The notes under the pieces were generated by a model. The model was not told the DNA's origin, did no database searches, and was given only the letters and a program-made list of their open reading frames with translations. The position numbers and the translations under genes were made by a program. A stretch of DNA of 7,214 nt. It comes from a bacterium. GTDB lineage: Archaea; Thermoplasmatota; Thermoplasmata; Lutacidiplasmatales; UBA184. Shown in pieces: positions 1 to 4,397 of the stretch (the first letter of the stretch is position 1; each line of letters begins with the position of its first letter). The stretch is from assembly GCA_021832495.1 (NCBI GenBank), contig JAKBKR010000100.1, positions 1-7,214 of the forward strand, read 5' to 3'.

Positions 1-2249
1 CCCGAGGGCTGGTGCTCGGTCCAGCCCCCCTCCTTCCCTTCGGCGAGTTCGTTGCAGATCCGGACGTTCCCAAACGTGCCTCGTATCATGACCTCATGGT
101 TCCCGCGGCGCGATCCGTAGGTGTTGAACTCCCCGGGCGGGACCCCGTGCTCGCGCAGGTACTTCCCCGCAGGGCTCTCCTCGGGGATCTCCCCCGCCGG
201 AGAAATGTGGTCGGTGGAGACGGCGTCTCCGAACAGCGCGAGGACTCTAGCGTTCTCGAGCAGGACCCCACCCTGCGGGACCTGCCGAGCGAGCTCCGTG
301 AAGTATGGCGGTTCTCGCAGGTAGGTCGAACCCTCTGGCCAGCCGAAGCTCTCTGCAGGCGGAACGTCCAGTGAACTCCAGTGGGGGCCACCCTCGAAGA
401 TCGCGCGGTACTCCTCCCGGAACATCCGGGTGTTCACGGAGGCGCCGACCACGGTTCGGACCTCCTCGCGGGTCGGCCATAGATCCTTCAGGAAGACCGG
501 ATTCCCTGAGCGGTCGACCCCCAGAGGCTCTCGGGTCAGGTCGAGGTCAGCCCGACCCGCCAGGGCGTAAGCCACGACGAGCAAGGGCGACCCCAGGAAG
601 TTGGCCCGGACGTGATTGTGGATCCGGGCCTCGAAGTTGCGATTTCCGCTGAGCACGCTCGCCAGAAAGACGTCGTAGTTCCTCACCGCCTGCTCGGCCC
701 CCGGGACCAGAGGTCCGCTGTTGCCGATGCAGGTCGTACACCCGTAGCCTACGAGGTCGAACCCGATCCTCTCGAGGTCTTCGAGGAGCCCGGCGCTTCG
801 AAGGTAGTCGGTGACCACTTTCGAGCCGGGGGCGAGGGAGGTCTTGACCCACCAGGGAGGGCGGAGCCCGCGCTCTGCCGCCTTTCGGGCGAGCAGCGCC
901 GCACCGACCATCACCTGAGGGTTCGAGGTGTTGGTGCAGCTGGTGATCGCGGCGATCGCGACATAGCCGTCCTTGACGTCCCGAGGGTCCCCCGGGGGGT
1001 CAGGGCTGAGAGGTCCGGGGTGGGGCGGTGGCGGGTGCGCCTTGCGGTAGTCTCCAAGGGCTCGCCGAAGGACCTCAGGGACGCTGGGCAGTGGGACCGT
1101 CTCTTCGGGGTTGCGCGGACCTGAAAGGGAAGGTACTATCGCCGAAAGGTCGACGTCGAAGACCTCGTCGAACTCCGGCTCGGGAACCCCCTCGCCTCCC
1201 CACAACCCCATCGACCGAGAATACTGTTCCACGCGCTCGACAAGGGCATCCTCGCGCCCTGTGAGGCGCAGGTAATCGAGGGTGGCGGTGTCGACCGGCC
1301 AGAGCGCAGCTGTGGCACCGTACTCCGGGCACATGTTGGATATCGTGGCCCGGTCCGGCACGGCGAGAGCGCCGCGTCCGGGCCCCGTGAACTCGACAAA
1401 CTTCCCGACGACCCCCCTCTTCCGAAGCTCGCGGGTGATCGTCAGGACGGCGTCGGTGGCGGTCGTACCCCCCTGCATCCGGCCGGTCAGGCGGACCCCG
1501 AGCACCTTCGGGAGTCCCAGGAAGTATGGCTCACCGAGGAGGACGGCCTCCGCCTCGATCCCTCCCACGCCCCAGCCCAAGACCGAGACACCGTTCACCA
1601 TCGTCGTGTGGGAGTCGGTTCCGATGAGCGTGTCCGGGAAGGCGTCCGCGACCCCGTGCCGCTCTCGCCGCACGATCACCTGGGCCAGGTGTTCCAAGTT
1701 GACCTGATGGCAGATGCCGTTCCCGGGGGGAACCACACGGAGACCCCGGAAGGACTCCTGCGACCACTTGAGGAACCGATAGCGTTCCCCGTTCCGCTCG
1801 TACTCCTTGTCCAGATTGATGGCGAAGGACCGCAGGGTCCCGAAACTGTCGACCTGGACCGAGTGGTCGACGATGAGGTCGATCGGGATGCACGGTTGGA
1901 TGCGGTGGGGGTCCAAGGCGCGACGCCGGGCGGCCGACCTCATGGCGGCAAGGTCGACCAGGGCCGGGACCCCCGTGAAGTCCTGCATGAGCACGCGCCC
2001 TGGATAGAACGGGAACTCCCCGCGAGATCCTGAGTATCCCCCTCGAGCGATCTCTTGGATCACCGAAAGGTCGGTGAAGCGAGGGTCGAAGTTCCGACAC
2101 AGGTTCTCCAGGAAGACCTTCACCGTAAAGGGGCGGCATGCGACACGCCGAGGGTCCACTCCCTCGAGCCGGTCGGCCCTGTGGACGATCGAGCGTTCAC
2201 CTCGGATGGAGAAGGTCTCGACCGTGCCCCGGAGGGAGTGTCCCGCCAT
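1..2249 (-). CDS. acnA: Aconitate hydratase, AcnA/IRP1 type (C-terminus beyond left edge)
   Basis: Interconverts citrate and isocitrate through cis-aconitate in the TCA cycle, in the cytoplasm, using a [4Fe-4S] cluster. About 749 codons are visible in one uninterrupted frame. Relatives such as E. coli AcnA and human IRP1 are about 890 residues, so roughly 140-150 C-terminal residues, including the GSSRDW-type active-site loop, lie outside. Visible landmarks: RVLMQDFTGVPA near residue 85; DHS at 128-130; GTDSHTTM with D212 and H214; cluster ligands C438 (in TSCTNTSNP), C504 and C507 (in GCTTCIGNSGP); substrate arginines R537 and R542 (in SGNRNFEAR); then the swivel-domain start DAVSTDHISPAG and GSRRGNHEVMIRGTF. 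These numbers track IRP1 (C437, C503, C506, R536, R541) with an offset of one. The ATG at 2249 is the first start after an in-frame TAG at 2291-2289; GAGG lies 4 nt upstream. It sits 23 bp behind a small Cys-rich gene. A proline-rich linker at about residues 405-422 is the only oddity. The 2-methylaconitate/AcnD branch cannot be fully excluded without the C-terminus. Confidence 0.96.
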   Translation of the reverse strand, partial: MAGHSLRGTVETFSIRGERSIVHRADRLEGVDPRRVACRPFTVKVFLENLCRNFDPRFTDLSVIQEIARGGYSGSRGEFPFYPGRVLMQDFTGVPALVDLAAMRSAARRRALDPHRIQPCIPIDLIVDHSVQVDSFGTLRSFAINLDKEYERNGERYRFLKWSQESFRGLRVVPPGNGICHQVNLEHLAQVIVRRERHGVADAFPDTLIGTDSHTTMVNGVSVLGWGVGGIEAEAVLLGEPYFLGLPKVLGVRLTGRMQGGTTATDAVLTITRELRKRGVVGKFVEFTGPGRGALAVPDRATISNMCPEYGATAALWPVDTATLDYLRLTGREDALVERVEQYSRSMGLWGGEGVPEPEFDEVFDVDLSAIVPSLSGPRNPEETVPLPSVPEVLRRALGDYRKAHPPPPHPGPLSPDPPGDPRDVKDGYVAIAAITSCTNTSNPQVMVGAALLARKAAERGLRPPWWVKTSLAPGSKVVTDYLRSAGLLEDLERIGFDLVGYGCTTCIGNSGPLVPGAEQAVRNYDVFLASVLSGNRNFEARIHNHVRANFLGSPLLVVAYALAGRADLDLTREPLGVDRSGNPVFLKDLWPTREEVRTVVGASVNTRMFREEYRAIFEGGPHWSSLDVPPAESFGWPEGSTYLREPPYFTELARQVPQGGVLLENARVLALFGDAVSTDHISPAGEIPEESPAGKYLREHGVPPGEFNTYGSRRGNHEVMIRGTFGNVRICNELAEGKEGGWTEHQPS

Positions 2250-2272
2250 CGCTCCTCGGCGAGCTGCAGGGA

Positions 2273-2590
2273 TCAGGGACGAGCCCGGCTATGGGACTGG
2301 GAAAGGGTGGGCATCCCTTCCGGGAAGGCGCTCGAGAAGCAACAGGGGCAGACGCTCTGCCACAGACGGAGCCCTTCAAGCCGGCCCACATGCTCGGTGC
2401 AGCTGAGACAGACCTCGCCCACGGAGCCTGCTTCCCCCGTCTTCCGGGGGAGCGTCGTGCGGGCGATCGTATGGCCCTCCTTGCGACAGAGGTCGCTCAC
2501 CTCACAGAGGCCCAGGTTCTCCGTCGATCTTCCGCTGGGTTGGCTGTGGTCGTGCGCCCCGGTTGCTCCCGTCTTCGTCGCTTCGGACAT
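2273..2590 (-). CDS. 105-aa Cys-rich, probable zinc-finger protein
   Basis: Not recognised as a named family. Residues 1-25 are hydrophilic and probably disordered. They are followed by a possible metal site: C29-x5-C35, H40, then C61-x2-C64 with H67, and a separate cluster C81-P-C83-C84. The spacing C-x5-C ... C-x2-C resembles treble-clef or zinc-ribbon folds, so structural zinc binding is inferred, not shown. There is no transmembrane segment or signal peptide. The ATG at 2590 is supported by AAGGGG (2595-2600) 4 nt upstream, and by its position 15 bp after the stop of the flavin reductase gene. The stop lies 23 bp before the aconitase start. This tight placement suggests co-transcription with both neighbours. 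A role in iron-sulfur handling, protein-protein contact or regulation for aconitase would fit the position but is speculation. Moderate confidence that it is a real gene, low for any function. Confidence 0.68.
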   Translation of the reverse strand: MSEATKTGATGAHDHSQPSGRSTENLGLCEVSDLCRKEGHTIARTTLPRKTGEAGSVGEVCLSCTEHVGRLEGLRLWQSVCPCCFSSAFPEGMPTLSQSHSRARP

Positions 2591-2594
2591 GGTA

Positions 2595-2600
2595 CCCCTT
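2595..2600 (-). promoter_or_regulatory. Shine-Dalgarno for the 105-aa Cys-rich gene
   Basis: On the minus strand AAGGGG lies 4 nt before the ATG at 2590, inside the 15-bp gap after the stop of the upstream reductase gene. It fixes the start of the small gene and supports its being translated. Confidence 0.55.
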
Positions 2601-2605
2601 GCCTC

Positions 2606-3361
2606 TCAGTATCCGCGGAACAGCTCGGTCCGTGTGTCGGGCTCCGGGACGCCCATCTCGCGGACGAGAAGGTGATGGAGCTCGCCCACCATCGCCGGCG
2701 GACCGCAGAGGTAGTAGACGGGCTGCTCCAGGGAGGCGGTCTCCAATCGGACCAGGTTCGCATCAATCCTACCCGTCCGCCCGGCCCACGGCCGCGAGCC
2801 GTCATGAGGACGGGTCACCGACGGGAGCCATCGAAGCCCTCGCCACGCACGGGAAAGCTCCTCCATTTCCTCGCCATAGACGAGCTCGTCTGCGGTGTGA
2901 CTCGAAGAGAGCATGACGATGGGCGCATGTCTCCCGTCCTGGCGCGCCTGTCGGACCATGCTGCGAAAGGGGGTGACCCCGATCCCACCCGCGAGGAGGA
3001 CCGCAGCACGCTGATGATCCAGCACGAACGTCCCGAAAGGTCCCCAAAGACGGGCACGGTCACCGGCCTTCATCGCGAAGAGATGAATCTTGAAGGGGCT
3101 CGGACCCAGACGAGTGGTGATGGCCAACGCGTCCCGGTCGCCCGGGGCTGAGGAGATCGAGAAGGTCCTCGAAGACCCTCGGGGGTCGCTGACCTCGGGG
3201 AGGGTGAGCACGCTGTACTGGCCCGCCTGGAAGCTCCAGGGAAGCCGCGGCCGACCGAAGAAGAAGGTTCTGACGGTGGGAGTTTCCTGTCTTACCTTCA
3301 GGAGCTCGGAGGTCCACTCTGCGGGTGCGGACTCTTCCGCGATCGAGGCCTGTTCCATCAT
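2606..3361 (-). CDS. FAD/NAD(P)H oxidoreductase, ferredoxin-NAD(P)+ reductase family
   Basis: A flavoprotein of the FNR superfamily that should move electrons between NAD(P)H and a one-electron carrier, most simply the ferredoxin encoded just upstream. Numbered from the start chosen here (251 aa): a beta-barrel flavin domain with the FAD-binding signature RTFSISSAP at 65-73 (RxYS type, Phe for Tyr) and GPFGTF at 107-112; the pyridine-nucleotide domain opens with GGIGVTPF at 125-132; the YYLCGPPAMV motif is at 216-225; the protein ends in E-L-F-R-G-Y, a common FNR-family tail. There is no C-terminal Cys quartet, so no 2Fe-2S domain like that of DHOD electron-transfer (PyrK) or oxygenase reductases. 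The frame stays open upstream to an ATG at 3451, but that start would overlap the ferredoxin gene; the ATG ATG pair at 3361/3358, preceded by a purine-rich GGGGGAGGGAGAAGGG, is preferred. NAD versus NADP preference cannot be read safely. The electron donor assignment rests on gene context. Confidence 0.88.
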   Translation of the reverse strand: MMEQASIAEESAPAEWTSELLKVRQETPTVRTFFFGRPRLPWSFQAGQYSVLTLPEVSDPRGSSRTFSISSAPGDRDALAITTRLGPSPFKIHLFAMKAGDRARLWGPFGTFVLDHQRAAVLLAGGIGVTPFRSMVRQARQDGRHAPIVMLSSSHTADELVYGEEMEELSRAWRGLRWLPSVTRPHDGSRPWAGRTGRIDANLVRLETASLEQPVYYLCGPPAMVGELHHLLVREMGVPEPDTRTELFRGY

Positions 3362-3413
3362 CCCTTCTCCCTCCCCCGGTCGGCTCCTTGGAGATCGATC
3401 GCGGGTCCCGGCC

Positions 3414-3689
3414 TCACTTGTAGGTGGACTGGTAGGTCTTTCCCTCGTCATCCCAGATCGTGATGCAACTCCCCTCGCATTCCGTCAGACAGGCATTGCA
3501 GAGAATGCACTCGGACCCGAGCTCTGCGACCGACTTTTCGACCCGGAACTTGAACTTGGCCGATACCTCGGGGTCGTCCACAACGTCTGGGAACTCGGAC
3601 CGGGGATGCATCACGAACACGTTGACCGGGCAAACATCGAAGCAATGGCGGCAGCCCGTGCACTTCTCGATCTGCACCTTGACGTCCAT
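3414..3689 (-). CDS. 2[4Fe-4S] ferredoxin
   Basis: A small soluble electron carrier of 91 residues. Cluster motif one is C10-x2-C13-x2-C16-x3-C20-P; motif two is C61-x2-C64-x2-C67-x3-C71-E-G. All eight ligands are present, so two [4Fe-4S] clusters are expected. The spacer between motifs is about 40 residues, longer than in the 55-60 aa clostridial type, and the Pro that normally follows the fourth Cys is replaced by Glu-Gly in the second motif. The ATG at 3689 is 9 bp after the stop of the upstream 124-aa gene; its AGGAG (3696-3700) overlaps that stop, which suggests translational coupling. The flavin reductase follows after about 52 bp and the OFOR genes lie divergently about 0.7 kb away, so it is a likely acceptor for OFOR electrons and partner for the reductase. 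The family assignment is secure; the partnerships are inferred from context. Confidence 0.93.
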   Translation of the reverse strand: MDVKVQIEKCTGCRHCFDVCPVNVFVMHPRSEFPDVVDDPEVSAKFKFRVEKSVAELGSECILCNACLTECEGSCITIWDDEGKTYQSTYK

Positions 3690-3695
3690 CTCCGT

Positions 3696-3700
3696 CTCCT
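3696..3700 (-). promoter_or_regulatory. Shine-Dalgarno of the ferredoxin gene overlapping the upstream stop
   Basis: On the minus strand the run TAGGAGACGGAGATG contains the TAG stop of the 124-aa gene, an AGGAG that starts inside that stop, and the ferredoxin ATG 6 nt further on. The arrangement suggests that ribosomes finishing the first gene can re-initiate on the ferredoxin. Confidence 0.6.
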
Positions 3701-4073
3701 ACCATGGTGGAAGGCACGCATCGTGGCCGAGGGCCAGGTTCTGCGGGACGTTCAGGCCTCCTCGGGTGGGTGGAACTCGAGGACCCATGGCGAGGGGTCC
3801 CCGGCACGCGGTCCCGGAGGGAGCCTTCGCGGGAAGCTCTATGGGCTTGGTGCAGAAGGCGCAGACCGCGCCCCGCTTCTGGAGCTCCCATCGGAGCGCC
3901 AGGGCGTACATGGAGGACGTCGGCCGCAGGTTCGGTCTACCTCGACGCCGCCAGATCCACTCGTGGTGCTCTGCGAGCTCCACGATGAGCCGCTCCACGG
4001 TGTCGGCCTTGCCGGCGAAATGCTGTTGGGCGAGTTCCCGTGCCTCCTTCCGAGCCCACGATGAAGGGTCCAT
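3699..4073 (-). CDS. 124-aa protein with degenerate HNH/treble-clef-like C-terminus
   Basis: First gene of the leftward operon; not assigned to a named family. Residues 1-65 are charged and probably helical (an R/K/E-rich start, then ELAEHHEWIWRRRGR near 32-46). The C-terminal half carries C71-x2-C74 and ends with P-T-R-G-G-L-N-V-P-Q-N-L-A-L-G-H117-D-A-C120. That ending closely follows the RGG-x-N-x3-N-L-x-L-x-C-x2-C pattern of HNH endonucleases. The usual D-H before the hydrophobic-Pro step reads G-P here, and the terminal C-N reads C-L, so the zinc site (C71, C74, H117, C120) could persist while the catalytic His and Asn are gone. I therefore call it HNH-like, probably non-nucleolytic. The ATG at 4073 is preferred because it sits at the edge of the divergent intergenic region; the frame stays open much further upstream, but only antisense to the OFOR gene. 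C-terminal codons look genuine (AAC GTC CCG CAG AAC CTG GCC CTC), although a short frameshift cannot be ruled out by eye. Confidence 0.7.
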   Translation of the reverse strand: MDPSSWARKEARELAQQHFAGKADTVERLIVELAEHHEWIWRRRGRPNLRPTSSMYALALRWELQKRGAVCAFCTKPIELPAKAPSGTACRGPLAMGPRVPPTRGGLNVPQNLALGHDACLPPW

Positions 4074-4140
4074 CTTCCAACTTCCTGGGGGTGCGCCCTT
4101 GCCCCCATCGACAACTTCCCCGATGGCTAAGTGTGCGGGC

Positions 4141-4154
4141 CTAGACGTTTCTAG
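4141..4154. repeat. Inverted repeat CTAGA-N4-TCTAG, possible operator
   Basis: Perfect 5-bp arms around a 4-bp spacer, located about 70 bp from each of the two divergent start codons. The geometry suits a dimeric helix-turn-helix regulator acting on both operons. The arms are short enough to occur by chance, so the call rests mainly on position. Confidence 0.3.
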
Positions 4155-4199
4155 CTCACGACTTCTTGGAGTCGCCCCGTAGGCTCTCTGCTCCCTGTT

Positions 4200-4205
4200 G
4201 GAGGT
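4200..4205 (+). promoter_or_regulatory. Strong Shine-Dalgarno GGAGGT for the 51-aa gene
   Basis: GGAGGT followed by a 6-nt spacer (TGACCG) and the ATG at 4212. This is the best ribosome-binding site in the window. It is strong evidence that the 51-aa Cys-rich frame is translated, and that the rightward transcript has a 5' leader. Confidence 0.75.
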
Positions 4206-4211
4206 TGACCG

Positions 4212-4367
4212 ATGAGGGACGAGGGAACCTTCTACCCTGATACGGGCGAAACCATCTGCAGTCGGTGCCACAGGTTCATGGACGATTGCGTTTGCCGGTG
4301 TCCGTACTGCGGAGGCTCGGAGCATTGCCTCTGCGCCGTGGGACCGGATACCGTTACGGGTGGATGA
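4212..4367 (+). CDS. 51-aa Cys-rich zinc-ribbon-like microprotein
   Basis: A very short gene at the head of the OFOR operon. It encodes eight cysteines in 51 residues: C16-x2-C19-H20, then C26-x-C28-x-C30-P-Y-C33-G-G, then H38-C39-x-C41. The C-x2-C and C-P-Y-C-G-G knuckles are typical of zinc ribbons and rubredoxin-like knuckles; the extra Cys pairs could complete one or two metal sites. There is no membrane segment or signal peptide. The start is fixed by a GGAGGT 6 nt upstream. The stop is followed after 30 bp by the OFOR gamma-alpha start, so the two are probably co-transcribed. Function is unknown. Possible roles are a zinc-binding accessory or assembly protein for the OFOR, a small regulator, or an iron-sulfur or redox component; position alone does not choose between them. 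Confidence is fairly high that it is a gene and that it binds metal, low for anything beyond that. Confidence 0.75.
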   Translation: MRDEGTFYPDTGETICSRCHRFMDDCVCRCPYCGGSEHCLCAVGPDTVTGG

Positions 4368-4397
4368 CCCGGGGACTGGCGCGGGGTTGGGGTGTAG

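Larger units (their letters stand above)
4074..4211. promoter_or_regulatory. Divergent intergenic region with two short inverted repeats
   Basis: This 138-bp gap separates the two divergent operons and must carry promoters for both. No textbook archaeal TATA/BRE or bacterial -10/-35 pair stands out. The least GC-rich part is about 4128-4168. It holds two adjacent perfect inverted repeats: CTAGA-CGTT-TCTAG (4141-4154) and CGACT-TCTTGG-AGTCG (4159-4174). TTTCTAG (4148-4154) is a weak TATA-like candidate for the rightward operon. Either repeat could be an operator, but the arms are only 5 bp. Confidence 0.4.

Noticed and set aside
2138..3151. 337-codon open frame on the plus strand
   Set aside because: It lies opposite the aconitase start, the Cys-rich gene and the flavin reductase, and its translation is low-complexity Arg/Pro/Gly with no domain pattern.
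3362..3451. Upstream start at 3451 for the flavin reductase
   Set aside because: It would overlap the ferredoxin gene by 38 bp and adds about 30 residues of Arg/Pro/Ser-rich sequence unlike the family. The ATG pair at 3361/3358 has a purine-rich site just upstream.
3699..3860. Possible frameshift in the 124-aa gene, with an alternative C-terminus ending WVLEFHPPEEA
   Set aside because: The alternative frame gives a plausible-looking tail, but it has a stop immediately after the CxxC region. The annotated frame gives the far more specific RGG-x-N-x3-NL pattern with good codon usage. I kept the annotated frame and list the shift only as a possibility.
3090..4064. 324-codon open frame on the plus strand
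   Set aside because: It is antisense to the reductase, ferredoxin and 124-aa genes, of which the first two are unmistakable by motif.
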